Of a DNA stretch of 64,000 nucleotides, positions 35,176 to 45,536 are shown piece after piece. Position numbers and translations under genes: made by a program. Positions within the stretch are counted from its first letter, which is position 1. Every line of letters begins with the position of its first letter. Below the pieces are notes generated by a model. It did no database searches and had not been told where the DNA came from. It worked only from the letters and a program-made list of their open reading frames with translations. The DNA is taken from contig NZ_SMZP01000003.1 in the NCBI RefSeq assembly GCF_013181195.1, positions 496,001-560,000 on the forward strand. Reading direction: 5' to 3'. This stretch comes from Caulobacter sp. RHG1. Its GTDB lineage: Bacteria; Pseudomonadota; Alphaproteobacteria; Caulobacterales; Caulobacteraceae.

Positions 35176-36243
35176 ATGTCTCAGCAGACTCTACGCGTGA
35201 TGGTGACCGGCGGCTCGGGCTTCATCGGCTCGGCCGTGTGCCGCCACCTCGCTGGCCAGAACGATGTCGCGATCCTCAACTTCGACAAGTTGACCTACGC
35301 GGCCTCGCCGGCCAGCCTGGCCATGATCGAGGGCAAGGCCGACTACCAGTTCGTGCAGGGTGACGTCGCCGACGCCGCGGTCGTTTCGGCCACCGTGAAG
35401 GCCTTCCGCCCCAATGTGATCATGCACCTGGCCGCCGAGAGCCATGTCGACCGCTCGATCACCGGCCCAGGCGACTTCGTCCAGACCAACATCGTCGGCA
35501 CATATGTGATGCTGCAGGCGGCCTTGGAGCACTGGCGGAGCCTGGAAGGTGAGGCGAAGGATAGCTTCCGCTTCCACCACATCTCGACCGATGAGGTGTT
35601 CGGCAGCCTGGGCGCCGAGGGCCTCTTCAGCGAGACGACGCCTTACGACCCGCGCTCGCCCTATTCGGCCTCGAAGGCCTCTTCCGATCACCTGGCCCGC
35701 GCCTGGCAGCACACCTACGGCCTGCCGGTGGTGGTTTCGAACTGCTCGAACAACTACGGCCCCTATCACTTCCCCGAGAAGCTGATCCCGCTGGTCACGC
35801 TGAACGCCCTGGAAGGCAAGCCGCTGCCGGTCTACGGCAAGGGCGACAATGTCCGCGACTGGCTGCACGTCGAGGATCACGCGCGCGCCCTGCACCTGAT
35901 CGCCACCAAGGGCGTCCCGGGCGAGAGCTACAATGTCGGCGGCCGCAACGAGCGCACCAACCTTGAGGTGGTCGAGGCGATCTGCGACGTGCTTGACGAG
36001 CTGCGTCCGATCGCCGGCCAGCGCCGCCGCGACCTCATCACCTTCGTCGCCGACCGTCCGGGCCACGACGCCCGCTACGCCATCGACGCCACCAAGCTGG
36101 AAACCGAGCTGGGCTGGAAGGCGCAGGAAACCTTCGACACCGGCCTGCGCAAGACCATCCAGTGGTATCTGGACAACGAGACCTGGTGGGCGCCGCTGCG
36201 CGAGCGCTATGCCGGCCAGCGCCTGGGTCTGAAGACCGACTGA
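35176..36243 (+). CDS. rfbB: dTDP-glucose 4,6-dehydratase
   Basis: This 355-residue SDR enzyme makes dTDP-4-keto-6-deoxyglucose. It has the NAD motif [46 protein letters not shown] (catalytic Asp and Glu in the dehydratase), [17 protein letters not shown] (Tyr and Lys), and [17 protein letters not shown]. Its stop overlaps the rfbD start by one base (TGATG). Confidence 0.96.
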   Translation: MSQQTLRVMVTGGSGFIGSAVCRHLAGQNDVAILNFDKLTYAASPASLAMIEGKADYQFVQGDVADAAVVSATVKAFRPNVIMHLAAESHVDRSITGPGDFVQTNIVGTYVMLQAALEHWRSLEGEAKDSFRFHHISTDEVFGSLGAEGLFSETTPYDPRSPYSASKASSDHLARAWQHTYGLPVVVSNCSNNYGPYHFPEKLIPLVTLNALEGKPLPVYGKGDNVRDWLHVEDHARALHLIATKGVPGESYNVGGRNERTNLEVVEAICDVLDELRPIAGQRRRDLITFVADRPGHDARYAIDATKLETELGWKAQETFDTGLRKTIQWYLDNETWWAPLRERYAGQRLGLKTD

Positions 36244-37106
36244 TGCCGCGTATCGTCCTCTTCGGCGCCAACGGCCAGATGGGTTCGGACCTGGTCGCAC
36301 TGGCGCACCAACGAAGCCTCGACCTCGTCCCGGTGACCCGCGCCCAGATCGATGCGGCTGACCCAGGCGTCACATTCGACGGCCTCGCGTTCGACGTCGC
36401 CATCAACTGCGTGGCGGTGACCCGCGTCGATGATTGCGAGAAAGACCCGGGCCCGGCCGTGGCGATCAACGCCCATTTCGCCAGCCGCCTGGCCAAGGCT
36501 TGCGCCGCCAGGCGCGCGCGGCTGGTTCAGGTCTCGACCGACTACGTCTATGGCGGCCAGGCTCAGCGCGAGCCGTTGTCGGAAGTCGTTGGTCGCGCGC
36601 CGGTCAATGTCTATGGCGCGACCAAGGCTCTGGGTGAGGACCTGGCCCGTCTGGAGCATGACGACGTCATCGTCGCCCGCGTCGCCTCGCTGTTCGGCGT
36701 GGCCGGGGCCAGCGGCAAGGGCGGCAATTTCGTCGAGACCATGATCCGCTTTGGCAAGGAACGCGGCCGCCTGACCGTCGTCGCCGACCAGGTGATGTCG
36801 CCGACCGCCTCCTGGGACGCTGGCGAGGCTATCCTCGACCTGATCGCGGCGAACGCGCAGGCTGGCGACTATCACGTGGTCAATTCGGGCGTGGCCAGCT
36901 GGTGCGCGTTCGCGCAGGCGATCATCGCCAGAGCCGGCGTCGCCGCCGAGGTCGCGCCGATCCCGACCAGCCAGTTCCCGACCCCGGCCCGCCGGCCGCC
37001 CTACAGCGCACTCTCGAACGCCAAGTTGGAAGCTGCGATCGGCCGGCCGATGGCGCATTGGACCGACGCGCTGGACCGCTACCTCGCCGCCAAGGGTCAC
37101 GCTTAG
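36243..37106 (+). CDS. rfbD: dTDP-4-dehydrorhamnose reductase
   Basis: This 287-residue SDR completes dTDP-L-rhamnose. It begins [18 protein letters not shown], has VSTDYVYGGQ and VNVYGATKALGEDLARLE (Tyr and Lys), and a C-terminal RRPPYSALSNAKLEAAIG typical of RfbD. It is coupled to rfbB through TGATG. Confidence 0.95.
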   Translation: MPRIVLFGANGQMGSDLVALAHQRSLDLVPVTRAQIDAADPGVTFDGLAFDVAINCVAVTRVDDCEKDPGPAVAINAHFASRLAKACAARRARLVQVSTDYVYGGQAQREPLSEVVGRAPVNVYGATKALGEDLARLEHDDVIVARVASLFGVAGASGKGGNFVETMIRFGKERGRLTVVADQVMSPTASWDAGEAILDLIAANAQAGDYHVVNSGVASWCAFAQAIIARAGVAAEVAPIPTSQFPTPARRPPYSALSNAKLEAAIGRPMAHWTDALDRYLAAKGHA

Positions 37107-37229
37107 GACTCGATTTCGCCAAGACCTGCGCGAAATCATGGTGTCGAACCCGCAATCCCCGAAACTATGGCTCACGCCGTCGCGGAATCCCCTCTAGGGT
37201 TTCGCCACAGGACTGAAGAAGAAGACGTA

Positions 37230-38117
37230 ATGAAGGGCATCATCCTCGCGGGCGGTTCGGGCACGCGGCTCCATCCCGTGACCCTGGCGATCAGCAAGCA
37301 GCTGTTGCCGGTCTTCGACAAGCCGATGATCTACTATCCGTTGTCGGTGCTGATGATGGCTGGCGTGCGCGACGTGCTGATCATCTCGACCCCGCGCGAC
37401 CTGCCGCTGTTCGAGGGCCTGCTGGGCGACGGCGCCCGCTGGGGGATCAACATCTCCTATGCCGAGCAGGCCGATCCGAACGGTCTGGCCGAGGCCTATC
37501 GCATCGGCGCGGACTTCGTCGGTAATGAACCGTCGATCCTCGTCCTGGGCGACAACCTGTTCTACGGCGCGGGCCTGGGCCGGATCCTGCAGGGCGCCAA
37601 GGATCGCTCCAAGGACGGGGCCAGCGTCTTCGCCTATTTCGTCAACGACCCGCAGCGCTATGGCGTCGTCGAGTTTGACGGCGCTGGCAAGGCCGTGTCG
37701 ATCGAGGAGAAGCCCGAGAAGCCCCGCTCGAACTGGGCGGTCACCGGCCTCTACATGTACGACAACCGCGTCGTCGACTTCGCCCGCGACCTCAAACCGT
37801 CGCCCCGTGGCGAGCTGGAGATCACCGACATCAACCGCCTGTATCTGGAAGCGGGCGCCCTGTCGGTCGAGCGCATGGGCCGGGGCTTCGCGTGGCTGGA
37901 CACTGGCACCCACGACAGCCTGTTGGAGGCCTCGGAGTTCGTGCGCACGCTGGAACACCGCCAGGGCCTGAAGATCGGTTGCGTCGAGGAGGTCGCCTAT
38001 CAGAACGGCTGGATCTCGACCGAGCAGCTGCTGGGCCTGGCCCACGACCTGCAGAAGTCTCCGTATGGGGCGTATCTGAAAATGATCGCGGGGCAGGGCG
38101 AGCACGGGGCGCTTTAA
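37230..38117 (+). CDS. rfbA: Glucose-1-phosphate thymidylyltransferase
   Basis: This 295-residue nucleotidyltransferase starts the dTDP-rhamnose pathway. The signature [20 protein letters not shown] is at the N terminus, followed by [34 protein letters not shown] and [20 protein letters not shown] frame extension of 21 codons upstream is not part of the protein. A 123-base gap separates it from rfbD and may contain its own promoter. Confidence 0.96.
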   Translation: MKGIILAGGSGTRLHPVTLAISKQLLPVFDKPMIYYPLSVLMMAGVRDVLIISTPRDLPLFEGLLGDGARWGINISYAEQADPNGLAEAYRIGADFVGNEPSILVLGDNLFYGAGLGRILQGAKDRSKDGASVFAYFVNDPQRYGVVEFDGAGKAVSIEEKPEKPRSNWAVTGLYMYDNRVVDFARDLKPSPRGELEITDINRLYLEAGALSVERMGRGFAWLDTGTHDSLLEASEFVRTLEHRQGLKIGCVEEVAYQNGWISTEQLLGLAHDLQKSPYGAYLKMIAGQGEHGAL

Positions 38118-38125
38118 GCGCTCGC

Positions 38126-38243
38126 GAGCGCCCCTCCGTCTCGTCGCTTCGCGCCGATCCACCTCCCCCGTTTCACGGGTGAGGAAAGAACGCTCCTCCC
38201 CTGCGAAGCGGGGGAGGTGGCCCGAAGGGCCGGAGGGGGCGCT
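38126..38243. repeat. Nested intergenic palindrome (118 bp)
   Basis: The outer arms GAGCGCCCCTCCG and CGGAGGGGGCGCTC enclose inner arms CCACCTCCCCC and GGGGGAGGTGG, with TTTCACGGGTGAGG in the centre. It lies between rfbA and a convergent lipoprotein gene and could fold as a long cruciform or bidirectional terminator. It resembles, but is not the same as, copies A and B. Confidence 0.65.
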
Positions 38244-38248
38244 CTGCC

Positions 38249-38689
38249 CTAAGGCTTCGGCTGTTCCGCCAGATCCTGGGTCTTCGATGCGCAGCCCTTC
38301 AGGGTCTCGCCGTCGATCCACACCTCGGCCACATAGCCGTAGCGGCGGTCGGACATGCCGTCCGAGCACTCGCCGGGGGTGACGCGCAGCACCAGGCGCT
38401 GGTCCTCGCCGATGGTGGCGTCCCAGACACCCTGCTCGCCATCGGCCCGTACGCCGGGATTGGCTGGAGCGACGTCGGCGTGGTCTGGGCGCGACAGAGT
38501 CACGCTGCCTTCGCGCACCTTCACGTTCCAGAACGGCTCGGTCCCCACGGCGTCGAAATCGCCGGAATAGTCGGGGCCCACCGTCATCGGCGCATCGGCC
38601 GGCGGCGGCGCTTCCTCAGCCGAACCCATGGGGGTCTGACCGCAAGCGGTCAGAAGGAGAGCGGAGATGAGGAAGGCGTGGATGCGCAT
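38249..38689 (-). CDS. COG3650-like envelope lipoprotein
   Basis: This 146-residue lipoprotein starts MRIHAFLISALLLTACGQTP with lipobox LLTAC. The mature part has DFDAVGTEPFWNVKVREG and CSDGMSDRRYGYVAEVWIDGETLKGCA, a pattern I associate with a family of putative membrane-linked proteins (COG3650). Two Cys outside the lipobox could form a disulfide. Its function is unknown. It is divergent from the methyltransferase gene, whose start lies 49 bases away. Confidence 0.75.
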   Translation of the reverse strand: MRIHAFLISALLLTACGQTPMGSAEEAPPPADAPMTVGPDYSGDFDAVGTEPFWNVKVREGSVTLSRPDHADVAPANPGVRADGEQGVWDATIGEDQRLVLRVTPGECSDGMSDRRYGYVAEVWIDGETLKGCASKTQDLAEQPKP

Positions 38690-38737
38690 GTCTTTGTCTA
38701 TCCCCTCAGCCGACGACGAACGCTAGAGTTCAACGTG

Positions 38738-39862
38738 ATGAATCGCTCGACGCCCCCCACTTTCCTGGAATTCTTCGCCGGCGGCGGCATGGCCCGCCTC
38801 GGTCTGGGCGATGGCTGGTCCTGCGCCTTCGCCAACGACTTCGACGCGGTCAAGGCCGAGACCTATCGCGCCAACTTCGCCGACGCTGAAGGGCACTTCC
38901 ACACCGGCGACGTCTTCGCCCTGACCGCCGAGGCTTTGCCGACCGCGGATCTGGCCTGGGCGTCCAGCCCTTGCCAGGACTTCAGCCTGGCCGGCGCCCG
39001 CGCGGGCCTGGCCGGCGGCAAGTCCTCGGCCTTCTTCGGCTTCTGGACCCTGATGAAGGCGCTGTCCGCCGAAGGGCGCGCCCCGCCGGTGATCGTCATC
39101 GAGAACGTCGTGGGCCTGCTGACCTCGCACGGCGGCGACGACTTCACCGCCCTGTGCGGGGTGCTGTCGGAAGAGGGCTACCGCTTCGGAGCGCTGGAGA
39201 TCGACGCGGCCGCCTTCACCCCGCAGTCGCGTCCCCGTGTGTTCGTGGTCGCCACCCGCCTGGAGCCCGGCGAGCTGGAAGGCGGCAGCGCCTTCCACAC
39301 CCGCGCCGTGCGCGAGGCCGCCGCGCGCCTGCCCGACGACCTGAAGGCGCATTGGATCTGGTGGGGCGTGCCCTCGCCGCCGGCCCGCAACACCGACCTG
39401 GCGGTGGTGCTGGAGGACGACGCCGCCGTGACCTGGAACGCGGACGAGCGAACGCAGGCCCTGCTGGCGCTGATGGCCCCCACCCACCGCCAGGCGGTCG
39501 AGCTGCGGGTCCGCGAAGGCGGTCGCTCGGTCGGAGCGGTGTTCCGTCGAATGCGCGGCGGCGAGCAGCGGGCCGAGGTGCGGTTCGACGGTCTCGCGGG
39601 TTGCCTGCGCACGCCGCGCGGCGGCTCCTCGCGCCAGACGCTGCTGGTCATCGACAACGGCGTCGTCCGCTCGCGGCTGGTCAGTCCCCGCGAGGGCGCG
39701 CGGTTGATGGGCCTGCCCGAAAGCTACGTCCTGCCGCGCTCGCAGACGGCCGGCCTGCAGGTGATCGGCGACGGCGTCGCGGTTCCGGCCGTGCGCTGGC
39801 TGGCCCAAAGCCTGCTGGAGCCGCTGGTCTATAGCAAAACTGCAAGCCTCGCCGCCGAATGA
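38738..39862 (+). CDS. DNA (cytosine-5) methyltransferase, orphan
   Basis: This 374-residue enzyme methylates a cytosine in double-stranded DNA. The m5C motifs are in order: TFLEFFAGGGMARLGLG (I), SSPCQDFSLAG (IV, catalytic Cys), VIENVVGLL (VI), TPQSRPRVFVVATR (VIII), then the target-recognition part and RLMGLPESYVLP with QVIGDGVAVPAV (IX-X). No restriction endonuclease is beside it, so it is an orphan. A vsr repair gene lies 2.3 kb downstream. In Caulobacter a related orphan enzyme is reported to methylate YGCCGGCR, but the site here is not shown by the sequence. Confidence 0.9.
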   Translation: MNRSTPPTFLEFFAGGGMARLGLGDGWSCAFANDFDAVKAETYRANFADAEGHFHTGDVFALTAEALPTADLAWASSPCQDFSLAGARAGLAGGKSSAFFGFWTLMKALSAEGRAPPVIVIENVVGLLTSHGGDDFTALCGVLSEEGYRFGALEIDAAAFTPQSRPRVFVVATRLEPGELEGGSAFHTRAVREAAARLPDDLKAHWIWWGVPSPPARNTDLAVVLEDDAAVTWNADERTQALLALMAPTHRQAVELRVREGGRSVGAVFRRMRGGEQRAEVRFDGLAGCLRTPRGGSSRQTLLVIDNGVVRSRLVSPREGARLMGLPESYVLPRSQTAGLQVIGDGVAVPAVRWLAQSLLEPLVYSKTASLAAE

Positions 39863-39882
39863 CCTCCTGACAGCTGGGAATT

Positions 39883-39912
39883 GGGGGTCTAAGTTGCCCC
39901 TCGCTTTTTTTT
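39883..39912 (+). terminator. Weak terminator between the methyltransferase gene and cysK
   Basis: A short GGGG/CCCC stem with a 10-base loop is followed, after TCGC, by eight T residues. The T-tract is the longest in the core part of the window. The stem is short, so termination is only plausible. Confidence 0.4.
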
Positions 39913-39949
39913 GGCGCTTCCCGCAACCTCCACGCTCAGAGGCCTTCCG

Positions 39950-40936
<987 letters not shown>

Positions 40937-40941
40937 CCACC

Positions 40942-42141
40942 TTGCGGGTCGGCGTTGTTGGTTGCGGGGTCGGCGGCATGGCCGCCGCCCTCGCGCTCGC
41001 GCGCCGGGGCCATGAGGTCACGTTGCTCGAGGCCTTCGCCGCCCCGCGCCCGCTAGGTTCCGGCCTGCTTCTGCAGCCGACGGGTCTCGCGGCGTTGAAG
41101 GCGCTCGGCCTGGACGAGACGATCCGCGCCGCCGGGGCGCGCGTGGAGCGGCTGGAGGGTCACGACACCCGTGGTCGCCAGGTCATGGACCTCGACTACG
41201 GCGACTGGCGGACCGGCGCGCATGGCGTCGGCATTCACCGCGCGGTGCTGTTCGACACGCTGCACGACGCTCTCGTCCCCGCCGGGGTCACGGTCGTCAC
41301 CGACGCCCGCATTCTTCGCATCGAGAACCCGGAGAAGCCCGTTCTGCACGACGAGCGTGGCCGCGCCTTCGGGCCGTTCGACCTGGCGGTAATCGCGGAC
41401 GGTTCGGGCTCGGCCCTGCGTTCAGCGGTCCGCCCCGGAGCGCGGGCGCCCGTCTATCCATGGGGCGCGGTCTGGACCAACGCCACGGACATCGACAGCC
41501 GCTTCGCCGGCGCCCTCCGGCAGGTCTATCACCGGGCCGAGGTGATGACGGGCGTCCTGCCGGTCGGGCGCGGTCCCGAAGGCGAGACGAACCAGGTCAG
41601 CCTGTTCTGGTCTTTGCCGGTGGCCGATATCGACGCCTGCCTGGCCGGCGACTTCGAGATCTGGCGGCGTGAGCGCCTCGCGCCGCTGTGGCCCGAGGCC
41701 GCCGCCCTGCTGGAAGGCCGCGAGGACTGGGCAGGCTTCTCCCGCGCGATCTATCGCGACGTCTCGGTGGGGCGCTGGAGTCGCGAGGCCTGCGTCCTGT
41801 TGGGCGACGCCGCCCACGGCACCAGCCCGCAGCTGGGGCAGGGGGCCAATCTCGCCCTGGTCGACGCTGTCGAGCTGGCTGCGCGGCTGAACCAGGACCA
41901 GCGTCCGACCGCCATGGCCGTACGCGCCTGGCAGGGCCAGCGGCGGCGGCACACAGGCATTTATCAGCTGGCCTCCAAGGGGCTGACGCCGCTGTTCCAG
42001 GCCCATGGCGCGTTCTGGCCCTTGATGCGCGATCTCTTCTTCACCCCGATGTCCCGTTGGCCGGGCCTCAAGCAATTGGGCGTCCTGCTGCTGACCGGGA
42101 CCTTGCGCCTGGGCCGTTTCCCGTCGGAGACCCGGCCTTGA
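40942..42141 (+). CDS. FAD-dependent monooxygenase (UbiH/salicylate hydroxylase-like)
   Basis: This 399-residue flavoprotein starts with TTG and has the Rossmann motif VGVVGCGVGGMAAALALARRGH, VIADGSGSALR and the late CVLLGDAAHGTSPQLGQGANLALVD. These mark the PheA/TetX/PHBH group of aromatic hydroxylases. The substrate is unknown. It sits 5 bases after cysK and overlaps the vsr start, so the three may be co-transcribed. Confidence 0.88.
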   Translation: MRVGVVGCGVGGMAAALALARRGHEVTLLEAFAAPRPLGSGLLLQPTGLAALKALGLDETIRAAGARVERLEGHDTRGRQVMDLDYGDWRTGAHGVGIHRAVLFDTLHDALVPAGVTVVTDARILRIENPEKPVLHDERGRAFGPFDLAVIADGSGSALRSAVRPGARAPVYPWGAVWTNATDIDSRFAGALRQVYHRAEVMTGVLPVGRGPEGETNQVSLFWSLPVADIDACLAGDFEIWRRERLAPLWPEAAALLEGREDWAGFSRAIYRDVSVGRWSREACVLLGDAAHGTSPQLGQGANLALVDAVELAARLNQDQRPTAMAVRAWQGQRRRHTGIYQLASKGLTPLFQAHGAFWPLMRDLFFTPMSRWPGLKQLGVLLLTGTLRLGRFPSETRP

Positions 42142-42596
42142 GCGCCGACGTCTATGACGCCGCCAAGCGCTCGGCCGTCATGGCGCGGGTCAAGAGCAAG
42201 GACACCAAGCCGGAGATGGCCCTGCGCCGTATCCTGACGGGCCTGGGCGCGCGCTACCGCCTGCATCGCAAGGACCTGCCGGGCAATCCCGACCTGGTGA
42301 TGCCCGGACGCCGGCTAGCCTTCTTCGTCCATGGCTGTTTCTGGCACGGCCACGACTGCGCGCGGGGGTCGCGTGTACCGAAGAACAATCGCGACTACTG
42401 GCTGGCCAAGGTGGCGCGCAACAAGGCCCGCGACGAACGTTCGACCGAAGCCTTGCGGGCGACCGGCTGGCGGGTCGAGACGATCTGGGAATGCGCTTTC
42501 AAGGACGAGCCGGCGCTAACGCAGCGTCTGGCGGCGCTGCTGGATCAGGCTGCGTTGGATGCGGATATGGCAGAGTCGTCGCGCGCCAGCACCTGA
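42138..42596 (+). CDS. vsr: Very short patch repair endonuclease
   Basis: Vsr nicks at T:G mismatches made when 5-methylcytosine deaminates. The 152-residue protein shows the family order: KSKDTKPEMALRRILTGLG, YRLHRKDLPGNPDLVMPGRR (catalytic Asp), FFVHGCFWHGHDC, and GWRVETIWECAFKD. The TTG start at 42138 overlaps the preceding stop (TTGA). A 52-base overlap with the convergent histidine kinase gene is seen at the 3' end. It matches the m5C methyltransferase upstream, so the pair acts as a methylation and repair unit. Confidence 0.93.
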   Translation: MSADVYDAAKRSAVMARVKSKDTKPEMALRRILTGLGARYRLHRKDLPGNPDLVMPGRRLAFFVHGCFWHGHDCARGSRVPKNNRDYWLAKVARNKARDERSTEALRATGWRVETIWECAFKDEPALTQRLAALLDQAALDADMAESSRAST

Positions 42597-44296
42597 GCCA
42601 AGGCCCCGAACAGTTCGGCCGGGTCGATCGGCTTGGAGACGTGGGCGTCCATGCCCGCCTCAGCGCATTCGTCCCAGTCCTTGGGTGTGGCCGAGGCGGT
42701 GACGGCGACGACTGGCACAGTGCGGTTCGGACCGGTCCCGGCGCGCAGGCGGCGGGTGGTCTCGCGCCCGTCCAGGCCGGGCATGTAGACGTCCATCAGC
42801 ACGGCGTCGAACACTTCGGAGCCCAGCAGCTCGAGGGCTTCCTCGCCGGATTCGGCCAGGGTCGTGTCGACGCCGAACGGCTGCAGGATCAGCTCGATGG
42901 CCCGGCGATTGACCACATGGTCATCGACCACCAGAACCCGCAGGCCGGTGAGCGAGGGGCCCTCGATCGCGGCGGGCGGCGCTTCGGCGGCGTCGAAGGT
43001 GGCGACCAGGGTGAAGTGCGCGCCGAACCCGGGCGCGCTGGTCGCGGTCAGGTCGCCCCCCATCAGACGGGCCAGCTCGCGGCTGATCACTAGGCCCAGG
43101 CCCGATCCGCCGTGCTGGCGCACGACGGCGCTGCTCAGCTGGTCGAACGGGGTGAACAGGCGCGGCAGCACGGCCTGGTCGATGCCCGGCCCGGTGTCGA
43201 TGACGTCGATGGTCAGACGCACGCCGTCCGCGTCCTCGCGAGCGTGCAGATTGATGGTGACGCCGCCGCGCGCCGTGAACTTGATGGCGTTGCTCAGCAG
43301 GTTGTTCAGCACCTGACGCAGCCGCATGCCGTCGCCGCTGACCCAGCGGGGCAGACCAGCCGCGCCCTCGATGCGCAGGCGCAGACCCTTGCGAGCGGCC
43401 TCTGGCCGCCACAGGCGCAGGGTGTCGGCCAGGGTCTGGCGCAGGTTGAAGGCGGTGTTCTCGACCGACATCCGGCCCGCTTCCAGCCGCGAGAAATCCA
43501 GCAGGTCGTTCAGCAGGGTGCGCATCAGGCCGCCGGCGTCGGCGATCAGCTGGGCGTGGACCTTCGCGCTGGCCTCTGGGACCTCGCTGTGCAGGCGTCC
43601 CGCGCCGGCCAGGATGGCGCTGATCGGGGTGCGCAGCTCGTGGCTGATCATGGCCACGAACGCCGACTTGGCGGCCACGGCTTCCTCGGCCTCGTAGCGG
43701 CGGCGTTCGGCCTCCAGCTTGGCGTCGGCCTCGGCCTTCATGGCGGTGCTGAGGGTGCGGGCGGCCACCGCGACGCTGGCCACCAGCATCAGGGCGCCCA
43801 GCCACAAGGCGTTGGCCAGGGGCGAGCCCGGATTGGCCGCTCGCGCTACGAACGGTACGGCCAGCAGGTAAAGCACATGCGGAGCGGCCGCCGACAGGGT
43901 CGCCGAGCGCCGGCTGCCATTGACCACCACCACGTTCAGCAGGGCCCCGGCCAGCAACATGCCGCCCAGGGTGGGCGCAAAGCGGGCGTGTGAAGCGAAC
44001 AGCGGGATCGACAACGAGCCGAACACCGTCGAGGTCAGGAAGGGAATGACATTCAGGGTCAGCCGCTTCCAGACGCCGCGGACGCGCTCGGGGCGCTTCA
44101 GCATCCAGCGGGCCAGGGCCAGCTCGGTCAGCTGTATCGCGGTGTAGAGCGCGGCCCAGAGCCACACCCAGTCCATGCCGACGAACAGGTCCAGCAGCAG
44201 GGCGATGGCGAAGGTGACGCTCAGGCGCAGATAGGTGTTGGCCCGCCGAGCGGCGAGGGCGCGCATCACATCGCTGTTTTCGACACCCGCGCCCAT
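42545..44296 (-). CDS. Hybrid sensor histidine kinase
   Basis: This 583-residue protein has several N-terminal membrane helices (from ANTYLRLSVTFAIALLL to ANALWLGALMLVASVAVAA), a short coiled segment (KAEADAKLEAERRRYEAEEAV), a HisKA domain with FVAMISHELRTPISAIL, and an HATPase domain (NAIKFTARGG, DTGPGIDQA, GGSGLGLVISREL). The C-terminal receiver (RVLVVDDHVVNRRAIELI, DAVLMDVYMPGLDG, VAVTASAT, HVSKPID) is complete. No signal domain besides the membrane bundle is evident. The start is the ATG 11 bases after GGAGG; an in-frame TTG six codons earlier is open. Confidence 0.9.
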   Translation of the reverse strand: MGAGVENSDVMRALAARRANTYLRLSVTFAIALLLDLFVGMDWVWLWAALYTAIQLTELALARWMLKRPERVRGVWKRLTLNVIPFLTSTVFGSLSIPLFASHARFAPTLGGMLLAGALLNVVVVNGSRRSATLSAAAPHVLYLLAVPFVARAANPGSPLANALWLGALMLVASVAVAARTLSTAMKAEADAKLEAERRRYEAEEAVAAKSAFVAMISHELRTPISAILAGAGRLHSEVPEASAKVHAQLIADAGGLMRTLLNDLLDFSRLEAGRMSVENTAFNLRQTLADTLRLWRPEAARKGLRLRIEGAAGLPRWVSGDGMRLRQVLNNLLSNAIKFTARGGVTINLHAREDADGVRLTIDVIDTGPGIDQAVLPRLFTPFDQLSSAVVRQHGGSGLGLVISRELARLMGGDLTATSAPGFGAHFTLVATFDAAEAPPAAIEGPSLTGLRVLVVDDHVVNRRAIELILQPFGVDTTLAESGEEALELLGSEVFDAVLMDVYMPGLDGRETTRRLRAGTGPNRTVPVVAVTASATPKDWDECAEAGMDAHVSKPIDPAELFGALAQVLARDDSAISASNAA

Positions 44297-44418
44297 GTAG
44301 CGCTCAGCCTCCAAGACAGATCGAACGCGATCCTAGCCTCGGGTGACACCTAGCCGTGAAGGGCTAAGATGGAGTGAAAGAATGTCGCACCGTCAATGGC
44401 TTGGCCCAAAATGGGGAG

Positions 44419-44703
44419 TCACGGTTTCGGTCCGAACGCCTTCGTCAGGTCTTCGGGGGCGATTCCGTCCAATTCCAGGCGCTTGACGCGGGCGGTCTCG
44501 CCGGAGGTCAGGCGCACGGCCGAGCGCGAGATCTTCAGGGTCTTGGCCAGGAAGGCCGTCAGGGCGGCGTTGGCCGCCCCATCCACGGGCGGGCTGGCCA
44601 CCCGCACCTTCAGATAGGGCCGGCCGTCCGCGTCCAGCGCCCAGCCATCGACCGCGTCGCGGCCGCCGCGCGGGGTGAGGCGGACGGCCAGGACCTCGGC
44701 CAA
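44419..44703 (-). CDS. DUF167 (YggU) family protein
   Basis: This 94-residue protein has the DUF167 fold: LAVRLTPRGGRDAVDGWALD, YLKVRVASPPVDGAANAALTAFLAKTL and SAVRLTSGETARVKRLEL. The start is a TTG whose ribosome site AAGGG overlaps the stop codon of the yggT gene, a pairing seen widely in proteobacteria. Its function is unknown. Confidence 0.88.
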   Translation of the reverse strand: MAEVLAVRLTPRGGRDAVDGWALDADGRPYLKVRVASPPVDGAANAALTAFLAKTLKISRSAVRLTSGETARVKRLELDGIAPEDLTKAFGPKP

Positions 44704-44708
44704 GGCCC

Positions 44709-45023
44709 TTAGCCGAGCAGGTTCAGCAGCGAAACTTCCAGCGCCGGCATGATGAAGCGTTGGATGCCGCGCAGCAGCAGCAGCACGATGATCGGGCTGA
44801 TGTCGACGCCGCCGATCGACGGAATGATCCGGCGGAACGGCGCCAGGATCGGATCCGTCACCCGGTCCAGGAAGGTGGCGACGTTGTAGACGAACTGGTT
44901 GCGGCGGTTGATCACGTCGAACGCGAACAGCCAGCTCAGGATCGCCGAGATGACGATGGCCCACCACAGCAGCTCGAGCAGGGCGTTGAGGATGAAGAAG
45001 ACGAGTTGAATGATCGGGGCCAT
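44709..45023 (-). CDS. YggT family integral membrane protein
   Basis: This 104-residue membrane protein starts MAPIIQLVFFILNALLELLWW and has two hydrophobic segments: an N-terminal one and the C-terminal SPIIVLLLLRGIQRFIMPAL. The motif DPILAPFRRIIPSIGGVDISPI between them is the YggT hallmark. Family members affect cell division, osmotic tolerance or factor assembly in different bacteria. It is paired with the DUF167 gene. Confidence 0.92.
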   Translation of the reverse strand: MAPIIQLVFFILNALLELLWWAIVISAILSWLFAFDVINRRNQFVYNVATFLDRVTDPILAPFRRIIPSIGGVDISPIIVLLLLRGIQRFIMPALEVSLLNLLG

Positions 45024-45150
45024 GAGACTTCCGTGGTGACGCCGAAGCTTCTTGCCGCGCCGCGCCCCAACTGACAAGGCGATTGCCAAAGAGCGGTGCG
45101 AGAACCCCGCTTGACGAGCGGCTTCAGGGGCCGTATCTCCGCCGCTCCTT

Positions 45151-45226
45151 GGGGCCGTAGCTCAGATGGTAGAGCGCCTCGTTCGCAATGAGGAGGTCAG
45201 GGGTTCGATTCCCCTCGGCTCCACCA
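45151..45226 (+). tRNA. tRNA-Ala (anticodon CGC)
   Basis: A 76-base cloverleaf is visible: acceptor GGGGCCG pairs with CGGCTCC, the anticodon stem CCTCG/TGAGG has loop TTCGCAA with CGC at positions 34-36, and the T-arm is AGGGG-TTCGATT-CCCCT. CCA is encoded. The anticodon reads GCG. It lies at the edge of the accessory part of the window, and its 3' end could serve as an integration site, but no repeat of it was found by eye further right. Confidence 0.95.
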
Positions 45227-45536
45227 AGGACCCCCTTTAAGTCATTGTAATTGAATGCTTATCGGCAGCGGGCGATGGGCCGTGCCCACGTTTTTCCCCA
45301 CACAATGTTTGGGCTGGGGCGGCACAAGGTGGCGCGTGGCGAGCTCCCTAGGGACTGCGCCAGATTAGCCAGCCAACTTCACAATGAGACCCCGCTCGCG
45401 CAAAAATCTTCCAAGCGCCGTGATTGCTCCGTGACAATATGACGCCCGCAAGAGACGTCATTTCTTAAGGCCAAGCTTACCCACGGCCACCGGTCTGTAA
45501 CAATTAATCTGAAATTAGAGCCTGCAAGATCATCTC
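45227..45536. other. Gene-free stretch after the tRNA
   Basis: No convincing gene is seen in these 310 bases. A 63-codon plus-strand frame (45251-45442) is open but has no family pattern or ribosome site. The last 80 bases are AT-richer (AACAATTAATCTGAAATTAG near 45500) and probably hold the promoter of the EAL gene. Confidence 0.5.

Noticed and set aside
38160..38190. GTTTCACGGGTGAG-like parS candidate
   Set aside because: It resembles part of a parS palindrome only loosely and belongs to the nested intergenic repeat.
45151..45226. tRNA-Ala as the attachment site of the traA element
   Set aside because: No copy of the tRNA 3' end was found further right by eye, and the FecR locus lies between tRNA and traA, so the link is unproven.
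45251..45442. 63-codon frame just after tRNA-Ala
   Set aside because: It starts with TTG, has no ribosome site, and shows no family features; it might be a decayed remnant but cannot be supported.
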